NCBI RefSeq assembly: GCF_014384745.1
Contig: NZ_JACRSO010000005.1
Location: 124,001 to 188,000, forward strand
Direction: 5' to 3'
From: Luoshenia tenuis
Lineage (GTDB): Bacteria; Bacillota; Clostridia; Christensenellales; GCA-900066905
DNA length: 64,000 nt
The position numbers and the translations under genes were made by a program. Below the pieces are notes generated by a model. The model was not told the DNA's origin. It was given only the letters and a program-made list of their open reading frames with translations, and ran no database searches. This document shows positions 41,803-50,621 of the stretch, piece after piece (positions within the stretch are counted from its first letter, which is position 1; each line of letters starts with the position of its first letter).

Positions 41803-42557
41803 GCAAACTGATGAAGTACGAGCTGCGCGCCACCGGGCGCACGTTTTTGCCGCTGTATGCCGCCATCCTGGTCTCGGTACTGGTCACGCGGCTGCTGATG
41901 GTCAGCAAGTTCGACGCGCCCAGCGCCATCGGCGGGCTGGTGGTGTTCTCGCTGTTTATCGCGCTGGGCGTGATCACGCTGCTGATCCTGATCCAGCGGT
42001 TTTACAAAAACCTGCTGGGGGACGAGGGATATTTGATGAATACCCTGCCCGTCACCACCGGCCGGCTGATCTGGAGTAAGCTTTTGACCTTTGCCATCTG
42101 GGCGGTGGTCAGCTGTATCGTAGGGGCGCTGTCCATTTTGATCCTGTCCGGCGTGGTGGGGGATTTCTTCCCCGCGATGTGGGAAGGGTTCGGGCTGCTG
42201 TTCCAGCACGCCAAGGCCTGGGAGGTCGTGCGCCTGGTAGCAGAATTCCTGCTCATGCTGTTGCTCAGCGGCGCCATGTTCGTTTTGCAGGTGTATCTTT
42301 CCATCAGCATTGGGCACCTGTTTAACAGCCATCGCGCGCTGATGGGCTTTGTGGCCTACATTGCCATCAATACGATCTGGCAGATCCTGTTTGTGGTCTG
42401 CTCCACCGTGGGCTTAAACCTTGCAGGCGTGGAGAGCTTGATGAATATCAACGCCGAGAGCATGATGCTGCTGGCCAGCGCGGGAATGGCCGCGGTCTGC
42501 GCCCTTTATATGGTGCTGACGCGCTATATCCTGAAAAACAAGTTAAACCTGGAGTAA
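41796..42557 (+). CDS. ABC-2 type permease of the GntR/ABC operon
   Basis: 253 residues with about six membrane segments (FLPLYAAILVSVLVTRLLM, GLVVFSLFIALGVITLLIL and others) and the cytoplasmic LLGDEGYLMNTLPVTTGRLIW typical of these ABC-2-like subunits. It forms the channel for the adjacent ATPase. The operon resembles bacitracin- or lantibiotic-sensing Ytr systems, though substrate assignment is inference. Confidence 0.88.
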   Translation: MLGKLMKYELRATGRTFLPLYAAILVSVLVTRLLMVSKFDAPSAIGGLVVFSLFIALGVITLLILIQRFYKNLLGDEGYLMNTLPVTTGRLIWSKLLTFAIWAVVSCIVGALSILILSGVVGDFFPAMWEGFGLLFQHAKAWEVVRLVAEFLLMLLLSGAMFVLQVYLSISIGHLFNSHRALMGFVAYIAINTIWQILFVVCSTVGLNLAGVESLMNINAESMMLLASAGMAAVCALYMVLTRYILKNKLNLE

Positions 42558-42589
42558 TGCGCCAAGCCCTGCAGTGCGGCCTGCCGCAA

Positions 42590-42627
42590 GCAAAGCCCCC
42601 GCGAAATTTTCGCGGGGGCTTTGCTCT
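42590..42627 (+). terminator. Terminator of the GntR/ABC operon
   Basis: A 17-bp nearly perfect stem: the strand starting GCAAAGCCCCCGCG pairs with CGCGGGGGCTTTGC. Few T residues follow (TCTGCC), so it may work as a bidirectional barrier. Confidence 0.7.
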
Positions 42628-42636
42628 GCCTTAAAA

Positions 42637-42669
42637 TAAAAAATCGCCCGGGATTTTTCCCGGGCGATT
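42637..42669 (-). terminator. Terminator of the aldo-keto reductase gene
   Basis: AATCGCCCGGG and CCCGGGCGATT (11 bp). Read on the minus strand, a T-rich run follows (TTTTTTATTTT). Confidence 0.88.
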
Positions 42670-42681
42670 GGGCGTATCGGG

Positions 42682-43827
42682 TTAACGCAGCGCCGCGTCG
42701 GCCTCTTTAAGCACATCGATGATGCTGATGGCCTGGGGGCATACCGCCTCGCAGGCGCCGCACTGGGCGCAAATGCTGGCATCCACGCCCTCTTTGATGG
42801 CATTGGCATATTTGGCCTTGGCCTTTTCCGAGGTCTCGGGGTCTACCAGGTCGTTATACATGGTAAAGGTATCCGGAATGTGGATCCCCTGGGGGCAGGG
42901 CATGCAATAGGCGCAGCCCGTGCAGCCCACTTTGGTGCGGGCCATGTAGATCTCCTTGGCCTTGGCAATCAACGCCTGCTCGTCGGCCGTCATCACGCCC
43001 GGCTTGGCGTCCGGCGCCGAGAAGATGCGCAGGTTATCCTGCAGCTGCTCCATGGAGCTGACGCCGCTTAAAATCGTGGTCACCTCCGGGAAGTTGTACA
43101 GCCAGCGGAAAGCCCATTCCACCGGGGTACGCTTGGGGCTGGCGCCATCCCACAGGGCCTGCACGTCCTTGGGGATGTTGTTTGCCAGCTTGCCGCCCTT
43201 GAGCGGCTCCATAATGACCACGGGCACGCCCTTGTCCGCCGCGTACTTGAGGCCCTCTACGCCCGCCTGGAGCTTGTCGTCCAGGAAGTTGAGCTGAATC
43301 TGGCACATCTCAAAGGGATAGCTGTCCAGAATGTACTTGAAGGATTCGATATTGTCGTGCATGGAGAAGGCGGGGTGCAAAATCTTGCCCTGCTCCAGCG
43401 CCTTGTCCAGGAATTTGAGCGCGCCCAGCTCCTTGCCGTAGTCAAAGCGCTTGCGGTCCAGCGAGTGCAGCAGCAAAAAGTCGATATGGTCGGTCTGCAA
43501 CCGCTCCAGCATTTCGTCGAGCTTGCGCTCCATGTCCGCATAGGTATCGCACAGCCACAGCGGCAGCTTATCGGCAATGCGCACCTTCTCGCGGTAGCCA
43601 TCCTGCATGGCCTTGCCCACGACGATCTCGCTGGTCTGGTTGTGGTAAACATAAGCCGTGTCAAAGTAATTTACGCCGCTGTCCGCCGCATGGCGGATCA
43701 TGGCGATCGCCTCTTTCTCGTCGATTACCGTGTTGCCCTCGGCGTCCGTGGTGGTGGGCAGGCGCATGCAACCCATGCCAAAGGTGGATACGTCAAACCC
43801 CAGTTTTCCAAAAGGACGATATTGCAC
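42682..43827 (-). CDS. Aldo/keto reductase with C-terminal 4Fe-4S ferredoxin domain
   Basis: About 381 residues. AKR barrel (YRPFGKLGFDVSTFGMGCMR, the catalytic-Tyr region NYFDTAYVYHNQ, HIDFLLLHSLD) of roughly 290 residues, then an iron-sulfur domain with CTGCAYCMPCPQG and CAQCGACEAVCPQ. This fusion is common in anaerobes and probably oxidises or reduces small carbonyl compounds with electrons through the clusters; the substrate is unknown. The start is a GTG at 43827 behind AAGGGGG; the 15 codons before it are untranslated leader. Confidence 0.92.
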   Translation of the reverse strand: MQYRPFGKLGFDVSTFGMGCMRLPTTTDAEGNTVIDEKEAIAMIRHAADSGVNYFDTAYVYHNQTSEIVVGKAMQDGYREKVRIADKLPLWLCDTYADMERKLDEMLERLQTDHIDFLLLHSLDRKRFDYGKELGALKFLDKALEQGKILHPAFSMHDNIESFKYILDSYPFEMCQIQLNFLDDKLQAGVEGLKYAADKGVPVVIMEPLKGGKLANNIPKDVQALWDGASPKRTPVEWAFRWLYNFPEVTTILSGVSSMEQLQDNLRIFSAPDAKPGVMTADEQALIAKAKEIYMARTKVGCTGCAYCMPCPQGIHIPDTFTMYNDLVDPETSEKAKAKYANAIKEGVDASICAQCGACEAVCPQAISIIDVLKEADAALR

Positions 43828-43950
43828 AAATGTAACCCCCTTGTTCAAAATAGAAGTGTTGGTTCCTAACATACACAGGTATTATAACATAGTTAACAAT
43901 CATTAGCAAATAACGTTAATGTTTTGTCAATGTAGACGCTGGAGGGGACG

Positions 43951-43978
43951 ATAAAGGGCCGCCCCACGGGCGGCCCCT
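43951..43978 (-). terminator. Terminator of the MoxR-DUF58-transglutaminase operon
   Basis: GGGCCGCCC and GGGCGGCCC (9 bp, loop of three) with TTTAT following on the minus strand. Confidence 0.75.
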
Positions 43979-44002
43979 TGCCATTTTGTTCCTCCAGCTG
44001 GC

Positions 44003-46315
44003 TTAAGCCCCGTGTCTGCGCGATCGCCGCCGGCGCAGGGCGCCGGGCAGCGGCAGCCCCAGGATGCGGTGCAGCAGGTAATACCAGCGCCCGCGGGCGT
44101 GGATCAGATACGCTGCCAGCGCATCGCGCACGTCCATCATGCTTTCAAAATCCTGCTCGTCGCACGCGTAGGGGGAGAGCAGCAGCCGGGTAGCGGTCAG
44201 CGCCGCGTCCGCCACTTTGACATCCTCCAAAAGCAGGCGCGCATCCGCGCGGCTAGCCTGCTTAAGGTCGCTCTCGCCTTTTTCCCGCTCAAGACCCAGG
44301 ATGCGCAGCAACCGCTGCAGGTCCTGATAGCCGGCGATAAAGGCCGCATCCCAGCCCTTGGCGCGGCGGCGGATAAAGTTGCGCCGGGTGCGCAGGTAGC
44401 AATAGCTCATATATAGCCCCAGAGCCAGCACCAAGGCCGCCGCGGCGATCATCAGCGGCAGGGTCATATCCTCTTCGTCCTGTTCCAGCTTGCCGGTATC
44501 CTCTATCTCAATGGGTACGTAGTTACCGTCGCCATACTGGTCGGGCAGGGTAAAGGCCTCCCCGGTCTGGGGCAGCAGGTCCTCTACAAAAGAGGCCCAG
44601 TCCGGGGGCGTGGGGTCAAAGGTCACCCAGCCCACGCTGTCAAAGTAGACCTCCGTCCAGGCGTGGGCGTTGCGGTTGGTGACCGCGTAGTCCTGGATCG
44701 ACTCGGCCCGGGGCAAGGCAAACCCCTCCACATACCGGGCGGGCAGCCCCAGGGAGCGAGCCATCAACGTCATGGCGGAGGCGAAGTAAGTGCAGTAGCC
44801 CCGGCCGTCTTCTAAAAAGAAGGAGACAAAGTCCTCGTCCTCAGGGGGATAGGGTACGTCCAGGGCGTAAGTAAAGTTCTCCTGGAGATAGCGCTCCAGC
44901 GCCTGGGCCTTTTCGTAGGGGTTCAGGGTATTTTCCTGGTAGCCGATGGCCTCCTGCGCGTGAAGATAGACCGTTGTGGGCAGGTTATCGGGCAGCTGCA
45001 GATAGTACTGCTCAAGCTCCGGGTCCATGGGGGCGAGCTGATCGCCCTTCTCGTCATACACATAGGCCATAAACTCGTCAAAGTACGGGTTAGAGCGGGT
45101 GATCTCGTACCCCTTCATGGCGTACTCGGTGCCAAAGGGCACATCCTTGGTGGCGAACACCTCGCTGACCGTATTAAAGTAGGGTACGACCTCAGAGCGG
45201 TCCGCCGGGTCCAGGCTGATCAGGCGGCTGGGGGCAAACAGGGTGCTGGGCCCGCTGGAGGTGGTGCGCACCTCGATATTCACCGTATCGATGGAGCGGC
45301 TGGAGGGGAAACGGCTGAGCAGGGTATAATCCGGCAGCGCCAGGCCAAAGACATCGCTTTGCTCCTGCTTGTTCCAGTATTGGGACAGGCGGATTCGGTT
45401 GGCCGGCGCGGCGTGTTCCCAGGCCTGGCCGGTATAATAGTCCAGCACGTTGCCCCGCAGATAGACCTCCCGCGTGGCGTTGACCACCATCACATCGTCA
45501 TCCGAGGGGGAGATGGGCCCGCCCAGCCGGTGCTCCAGGGGCTGAAAGCCCATCTGCGCCATGGAAAAGCTGGTGCGCGGCTCGGTAAAGTTGCCGTAGG
45601 TATTGAGCAGATCGTTCACATTGGCGACCAGGTCCCGGAAGCCCTGGGAGCGCCAGGCGGAAGTATCCCCCGGCAGGAAGAATAGGCCCAGACCGCTGAC
45701 CGCTACAGCCGTGAGCAGCGCGGCCAGGCGCAGTTTGAGGCTCTTTTGGGGCGAGGCGTAATCCCGCGCTTCGCCGCCAGCGCGGATAAACTGATAGCAA
45801 AGGGCGATCAGCAGCGGCCACAGGGGAGGCAGCTGCGCCCGCTCGTGCAGGGCGAAAAAGAATACCGTCACCACCGCTAGAATAAACAACGGCAGGTACC
45901 GCACTTTTTTGAACTTGTACTGTAAAAGCCAAACCGGCAGGGTCAAAAGCGCCGTGGCGATGCAGACAAAGGTAAAGGTGTCCCCGGCCTCCAGGCGGGA
46001 GACCCCGCCCAGCACAAAGGCCATAAAGGTGCCCAGCTGGCCGAAAAAGCCCGCCAGGTAGGCCTGCGCGCCCGGAAGGAAAAGATAGGCGCCCAAAGTG
46101 ATCAGCGCCGCGGCGGCCAGGGTGATCCCCGTCGTTTTTCCATTATAAAACAGCAGGCTAAAGGCAACCGCCGCCAACAGGGCGATGGCGAGCACCTGCC
46201 AAAATACCGTTTCAAGCTGGAGATAGGTAAAGGCGGCGCTGCTTAAATACGCGGCAAACAGCGCGGCCATGCCGCCATCCAGCAGCAGGTGGCAAAGCCG
46301 GTCTCTCATCCTCAT
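44003..46315 (-). CDS. TgpA-like transglutaminase membrane protein
   Basis: 770 residues. Six or so N-terminal membrane helices (to about residue 200), an external region with the transglutaminase core, one more helix near residue 620, and a cytoplasmic DUF4129-like tail. Catalytic triad: Cys in GRGYCTYFASAMTLMARSLG, His in NAHAWTEVYF, Asp in WVTFDPTPPDW. The family acts as a peptidase-like or cross-linking enzyme on surface proteins; the substrate is unknown. It ends the operon begun by moxR and overlaps the DUF58 gene (ATGA). Confidence 0.92.
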   Translation of the reverse strand: MRMRDRLCHLLLDGGMAALFAAYLSSAAFTYLQLETVFWQVLAIALLAAVAFSLLFYNGKTTGITLAAAALITLGAYLFLPGAQAYLAGFFGQLGTFMAFVLGGVSRLEAGDTFTFVCIATALLTLPVWLLQYKFKKVRYLPLFILAVVTVFFFALHERAQLPPLWPLLIALCYQFIRAGGEARDYASPQKSLKLRLAALLTAVAVSGLGLFFLPGDTSAWRSQGFRDLVANVNDLLNTYGNFTEPRTSFSMAQMGFQPLEHRLGGPISPSDDDVMVVNATREVYLRGNVLDYYTGQAWEHAAPANRIRLSQYWNKQEQSDVFGLALPDYTLLSRFPSSRSIDTVNIEVRTTSSGPSTLFAPSRLISLDPADRSEVVPYFNTVSEVFATKDVPFGTEYAMKGYEITRSNPYFDEFMAYVYDEKGDQLAPMDPELEQYYLQLPDNLPTTVYLHAQEAIGYQENTLNPYEKAQALERYLQENFTYALDVPYPPEDEDFVSFFLEDGRGYCTYFASAMTLMARSLGLPARYVEGFALPRAESIQDYAVTNRNAHAWTEVYFDSVGWVTFDPTPPDWASFVEDLLPQTGEAFTLPDQYGDGNYVPIEIEDTGKLEQDEEDMTLPLMIAAAALVLALGLYMSYCYLRTRRNFIRRRAKGWDAAFIAGYQDLQRLLRILGLEREKGESDLKQASRADARLLLEDVKVADAALTATRLLLSPYACDEQDFESMMDVRDALAAYLIHARGRWYYLLHRILGLPLPGALRRRRSRRHGA

Positions 46316-47523
46316 AATAGCTCACCCGCCTTTTGCTCCACACTGTCCCGTGGGGTGATCTGCACGCTCTTTACCCCATAGCGCCGCAACTCCAGCAGCG
46401 CATGGCTGGCCTTGGAGTCCGGGTCCACCGCAGGTGTGATAAAGAACACCGTGGCCGTGATGCCGCTGCCCGAGAGCAGGATCAGCCGGTTAAACAGCGC
46501 CTCATCCATCTGGCAGGTGACCAGCAGTATGCCGCCGGCCCGGGCCAGCAGCGCCTGCTCCTGTCCCAGCACGTCCGCCATCTTTTCCCGGTCGTGAAAG
46601 GTCATATAGGCCAGCGCCGCGTGGAAGGAGGCAAAATCGTGCAGGGTCGCGCCGGCCACGCTCTGGCGCCCTTCGTTATAAAAGATCATCTCCAAAGGCA
46701 GCATGTGGGCCAGCACGCACCGGCAGATGGCGGTGGCCGTTTCGCAGGCCATATCCTCAAGCTCTACGGCGGTAAGGCCCTCAAAGCCGTGGGCGGCTGC
46801 GTCGATATACAGTAAGGTATGGGGCCGCATGGGGATGTCGTACTGCTTGGTGACCAGCTCCCGCTTGCGGGCGGAGAGCTTCCAGTGGATGGTCTTGAGC
46901 GGGTCCCCCTGCTGGTAGGCCCGGGTGTCAAAGGGGGTGGTCAGCTCGTCGGACGCCTTGGGAGACTGGCGGGATTGCCCGTCCATCTCCACCATGGGAA
47001 AGGGCAGCGCCCCCAGCTCTGCGATGCGGGGGTAGATCACAAGCGTACAGGGCTTATAGTAGTAGAGCTTGGTCATGTCGTAATCCACCCGCACAAGGCG
47101 CATGGCGTCCTGCGCTACGATGCGGCGCAGCCCTACCGTATACTGCCCCCGGTAGCGGCAGACCATCTCCTCGCCCACGTCCACCTTTTCATGGGGGGCC
47201 AGGTCCAGCTCTTTTCGCACCTCCCCGCCGGAAAACAGGGTGTCCAGCGTATCGTACACCACCGTTAGGTGGGGGAAGGGGAAGGCATGGTCGTTAAACA
47301 GCTGCATATTCAGTTGCACGGTTTCGCCCTTTTTGACGATGAGGGGGCTGAAGGATTGCAGGTAGTTGAACTTGAACACCGTATAGTACACGCTGGCCAA
47401 GGCGAATAAAAGCAGCACCACCTGCCCGAACAGCAGCGCGTAGTAAAGGCGTATGCCGGTGTACAATCCCGCGCAAAAGGTGACCACCATCACCACTACA
47501 AAAAGGAGCAGCCGCCGCGTCAT
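46312..47523 (-). CDS. DUF58 domain-containing membrane protein
   Basis: 403 residues. Two N-terminal membrane helices (RLLLFVVVMVVTFCAGLYTG and ALLFGQVVLLLFALASVYYT), a beta-rich region, and the DUF58 signature with GDPLKTIHWKLSARKRELVT; the C-terminal half resembles a vWA fold. DUF58 proteins go with MoxR ATPases and transglutaminases. The start overlaps the MoxR stop (ATGA); the 35 codons before it are read-through. Confidence 0.9.
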   Translation of the reverse strand: MTRRLLLFVVVMVVTFCAGLYTGIRLYYALLFGQVVLLLFALASVYYTVFKFNYLQSFSPLIVKKGETVQLNMQLFNDHAFPFPHLTVVYDTLDTLFSGGEVRKELDLAPHEKVDVGEEMVCRYRGQYTVGLRRIVAQDAMRLVRVDYDMTKLYYYKPCTLVIYPRIAELGALPFPMVEMDGQSRQSPKASDELTTPFDTRAYQQGDPLKTIHWKLSARKRELVTKQYDIPMRPHTLLYIDAAAHGFEGLTAVELEDMACETATAICRCVLAHMLPLEMIFYNEGRQSVAGATLHDFASFHAALAYMTFHDREKMADVLGQEQALLARAGGILLVTCQMDEALFNRLILLSGSGITATVFFITPAVDPDSKASHALLELRRYGVKSVQITPRDSVEQKAGELL

Positions 47524-48464
47524 TTCGCCAGGCTGGGGACCGATACGCCGCCCAGCACGATCTGCATCACCCGCTCGGCCGTCACATCCCGCAGCTTGGC
47601 CTCCGGCCGCAGGATCAGCCGGTGGCACAGCACCGGGTAGGCCATCTTCTGCACATCGTCCACCTGCACGTAGTCCCGTCCGTCCATCCGGGCGCGGGCC
47701 TGGGCTGCGCGCATCAGGTACAGCGCGCCGCGGGGGCTGGCCCCCAGCTGCAAAAACTCCTGCTCGCGGGTGGCGGCGGTGATGCGGGCGATGTAGTCCT
47801 TGATCTCATCGGCCACATAGGTGGTGCGTACCTGCTGCTGCAGGGCGAGGATATCCTCACCCGTGGCGATGGCTGAAAGGCTCTCCATGGGGTCCTCCGT
47901 CTCAAAGCGGGAGAGAATGTCCACCTCCTCGCCCACGCTGGGGTAACCGATGGATAGCCGCATAAAGAACCGGTCCAGCTGGGCCTCGGGCAGCGGATAG
48001 GTGCCCAGGTACTCCACCGGGTTCTGGGTGGCCAGCACCAAAAAGGGCTGGGGCACGGCATAGGTCACCCCGTCCACGGTCACCTGGTTTTCCTCCATTA
48101 CCTCTAAAAGCGCGCTCTGGGTCTTGGGCGAGGCGCGGTTGATCTCGTCCGCCAGCACGATCTGGCTCATGATCGCCCCGGAGTGGAACTCAAATTCCCC
48201 CGTGCGCATGTTGGCCATGGAAAAGCCGGTAATGTCGCTGGGGAGAATGTCCGGCGTAAACTGGATGCGCCTAAAATCGCACTGCAGCGATTTGGCCAGA
48301 CACGATACGATGGTGGTCTTGCCCACGCCCGGCACGTCCTCGATCAGGATATGCCCTTTACAGGCCATGGCGATCAGCATCAGGTCCACCACCTCGGTCT
48401 TACCGATGATAACTTTCTGGATGTTCTCCCGCAGCGCGGAAGCGATGGTTGCAAAATCCTGCAT
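47520..48464 (-). CDS. MoxR-family AAA+ ATPase
   Basis: 314 residues. Walker A VPGVGKTTIVS, Walker B IVLADEINRASPKTQSALLE, and the sensor region LATQNPVEYLGTYPLPEAQL with DRFFMR. MoxR ATPases act as chaperone-like factors for vWA/DUF58 partners, here encoded immediately downstream in one operon. First gene of the minus-strand unit; divergent from birA. Confidence 0.94.
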   Translation of the reverse strand: MQDFATIASALRENIQKVIIGKTEVVDLMLIAMACKGHILIEDVPGVGKTTIVSCLAKSLQCDFRRIQFTPDILPSDITGFSMANMRTGEFEFHSGAIMSQIVLADEINRASPKTQSALLEVMEENQVTVDGVTYAVPQPFLVLATQNPVEYLGTYPLPEAQLDRFFMRLSIGYPSVGEEVDILSRFETEDPMESLSAIATGEDILALQQQVRTTYVADEIKDYIARITAATREQEFLQLGASPRGALYLMRAAQARARMDGRDYVQVDDVQKMAYPVLCHRLILRPEAKLRDVTAERVMQIVLGGVSVPSLAK

Positions 48465-48549
48465 GATCTAAAGTTCCCCCTATTCGTTTTACGTTCAAAA
48501 AATATTGCGATCAACTTATGGCTGCGCCCGCGTACCGGGCGGGAAATGG

Positions 48550-48571
48550 GGCGCTTGAAGCGCCGTTTTTT
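48550..48571 (+). terminator. Orphan terminator-like hairpin between divergent genes
   Basis: GGCGCT and AGCGCC (6 bp, loop TGA) followed by G and six T residues on the plus strand. No plus-strand gene lies upstream for more than 6 kb, and it precedes the birA promoter, so it would end either antisense transcripts or a short unknown RNA. Nothing else is seen in the 234-bp gap. Confidence 0.5.
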
Positions 48572-48642
48572 CCATCATAAACCATGGGGGGCAGGCCCCG
48601 CAAGGGGGATAAAGCGATAAAGGGTTATCATTTTTCACCAAG

Positions 48643-48671
48643 TTTACAATTATGTGGGGAAAGGGTAAAAT
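48643..48671 (+). promoter_or_regulatory. Predicted birA promoter
   Basis: TTTACA (48643-48648), 17-bp spacer, TAAAAT (48666-48671), about 28 bp before the start codon. I saw no convincing TTGTTAAC-type BirA operator. Confidence 0.6.
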
Positions 48672-48698
48672 AGAGGCAGAAAAGAAGGAGGCCTGAAC

Positions 48699-49685
48699 AT
48701 GCGGGATGCGATATTGACCCTGCTGCTGGAGGCGGGGGAAAAGGATATCTCCGGCGAAAAGATCTGCGAGCAACTGGGGGTGACCCGTGCGGCCGTGTGG
48801 AAGCACATCAAGGCCCTGCGGGAAGATGGGTTTGAGATCGCCTCGGCCACCCGGCGGGGCTACCGGCTGCTTTCCATGCCGGATCATCTGGAACCAGCGC
48901 TTATCCGCCACGCCGCGGGCACCCGGGAGATGGGCCAGGCCATACAGGTGTACGATAGTTGCGATTCTACCAATCTGCGGGCCAAGGAGTGGGCCGCCCA
49001 GGGCGCGCCGAACGGGGCGCTGGTGCTGGCTGAAACGCAGACCGCCGGCCGGGGCCGCCTGGGCCGGGGGTGGAACTCGGCTAAAGGACAGGGCTTGTTT
49101 ATGAGCGTGGTGCTGCGCCCGCCCTTTGAGGCCCAGCGCGCGCCGATATTGACCATGCTCAGCGCCGCTGCCGTATCCGCCGCGCTGGAGGAGGTCTGCA
49201 AGGTGCAGGCCCCTATCAAATGGCCCAACGACGTGATCGTAAACGGCAAAAAGGTGTGCGGCATCCTGGCCGAGATGAGCGCGGATATGGATAACGTGCA
49301 GTGGGTGGTCATGGGCATCGGCATCAACGTGGCCCAGGGGATTGAAGATTTCCCCGAGGAGATACGGGACAAGGCCACCTCGCTGTTGATCGAGACCGGG
49401 CGCAGCTTCCAACGCTGCGCGCTGGCGGGCGCGGTGATGCGCCAGCTGGAACAGCGCTACGACCAGCTGATGACCGCGGGCGTGGGGGCGGTGGTGGATT
49501 ATTGCCGCCGCCACAGCGCTACCCTGGGCCAGGAGGTGCTGCTGGTCACCCGGGAGGGTAAGTATAAGGCCAGGGCGGTGGACCTGGCGGAGGATGGCGA
49601 GCTGATCGTAGAAAATGAGCAGGGACAGCGGGAGAAAGTGGTCTCCGGCGAAGTATCGGTAAGGGGGATATTGGGCTATGTATGA
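48699..49685 (+). CDS. birA: Bifunctional biotin ligase / biotin operon repressor BirA
   Basis: 328 residues. N-terminal winged helix (ISGEKICEQLGVTRAAVWKH) marks the regulatory class. The ligase domain has the biotinyl-AMP loop AGRGRLGRGWNSAKGQGLF, the substrate lysine region IKWPNDVIVNGKKVCGILAE, and a C-terminal SH3-like domain (VTREGKYKARAVDL). It biotinylates carboxylases and should repress biotin genes when holo. RBS is AAGAAGGAGG. The last codons overlap the next gene by eight bases. Confidence 0.96.
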   Translation: MRDAILTLLLEAGEKDISGEKICEQLGVTRAAVWKHIKALREDGFEIASATRRGYRLLSMPDHLEPALIRHAAGTREMGQAIQVYDSCDSTNLRAKEWAAQGAPNGALVLAETQTAGRGRLGRGWNSAKGQGLFMSVVLRPPFEAQRAPILTMLSAAAVSAALEEVCKVQAPIKWPNDVIVNGKKVCGILAEMSADMDNVQWVVMGIGINVAQGIEDFPEEIRDKATSLLIETGRSFQRCALAGAVMRQLEQRYDQLMTAGVGAVVDYCRRHSATLGQEVLLVTREGKYKARAVDLAEDGELIVENEQGQREKVVSGEVSVRGILGYV

Positions 49686-50607
49686 GCAGTTTACAGGAAG
49701 CATAACGGATATAGCGGGCATTCTGGCGGGGCACGCCACGGATGAACGCGGGTGCACCGGCTGCACCGCCATCCTCTGCCCGGAGGGGGCCGTGGGCGGC
49801 GTGGACGTGGCCGGGGGCGCGCCCGGCACCCGGGAGACCGATCTTTTTAACCCCGGCAACCTGGTGCAAAAGATCCACGCCGTCACCCTTTGCGGGGGCA
49901 GTGCCTATGGACTGAATGCCTGCGGCGGGGTGATGCGCTACCTGGAAGAGCAGGGCGTGGGGCTGGACGTTGGGGTGGCCCGGGTGCCGCTGGTCTGCGG
50001 CGCGGTGATCTTCGACCTGGGCGTGGGGGATCCCAAGGCCCGCCCGGATGAGGCGATGGGCTATGCCGCGGCCAAGGCCGCCGCTTCCAGCCCGCTGGCG
50101 CAGGGCGCCGTGGGCGCGGGCACAGGGGCGACCATCGGCAAGATTTTAGGCCCGGCCGGGGCGGCTCCAGGCGGGTTTGGCACCTGTAGCATCACCCTGC
50201 CCGGCGGGGCAAAGGTGGCTGCCGCGGTTGCGGTCAACGCGCTGGGGGATGTGTATGACGCGGATACCGGCGCTATCATCTCGGGCGCTAAGGGACCGGA
50301 TGGAGGCTTTATCAACACCGCCAAGGCGGCCCTGCAATTTCCGGTGGAGGGGCAGGCCGGGCGCAACACCACCATCGGCGTGATCGCCACCGATGCGGCC
50401 CTCTCCCGCGAGCAGTGCAACCGCCTTGCGCGCGTGGCGCAGGATGGGCTGGCGCTTTCCATCCGCCCGGTGCACACCTTAAACGATGGGGACACCCTTT
50501 TTGCCCTGTCCACGGGGCGCGCGGCGGGGGATTTTAACCAAATTTGCGTGGCCGCGGTGGAGGTATTGCGCCGGGCGGTGCTGCGCGCGGTCACCCGCGA
50601 GAAGTAA
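49678..50607 (+). CDS. P1-family (DmpA/S58) peptidase
   Basis: 309 residues. GILAGHATDERGCTGCTAIL, DVAGGAPGTRETDLFNP, and the GGSAYGLNACGGVMRYLEEQ region are conserved in this N-terminal-nucleophile family. A self-cleavage site before the Thr in GGFGTCSITLP is likely, by analogy with DmpA where the new N-terminal residue is the nucleophile. These enzymes release N-terminal residues from small peptides or amides. Co-translated with birA (overlap of eight bases). Confidence 0.9.
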   Translation: MYEQFTGSITDIAGILAGHATDERGCTGCTAILCPEGAVGGVDVAGGAPGTRETDLFNPGNLVQKIHAVTLCGGSAYGLNACGGVMRYLEEQGVGLDVGVARVPLVCGAVIFDLGVGDPKARPDEAMGYAAAKAAASSPLAQGAVGAGTGATIGKILGPAGAAPGGFGTCSITLPGGAKVAAAVAVNALGDVYDADTGAIISGAKGPDGGFINTAKAALQFPVEGQAGRNTTIGVIATDAALSREQCNRLARVAQDGLALSIRPVHTLNDGDTLFALSTGRAAGDFNQICVAAVEVLRRAVLRAVTREK

Positions 50608-50621
50608 AGGAGGGGAACAAG

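Noticed and set aside
48600..48660. Possible BirA operator upstream of birA
   Set aside because: GTTATC and GTTTACAA do not form the expected inverted TTGTTAAC/GTTAACAA pair.
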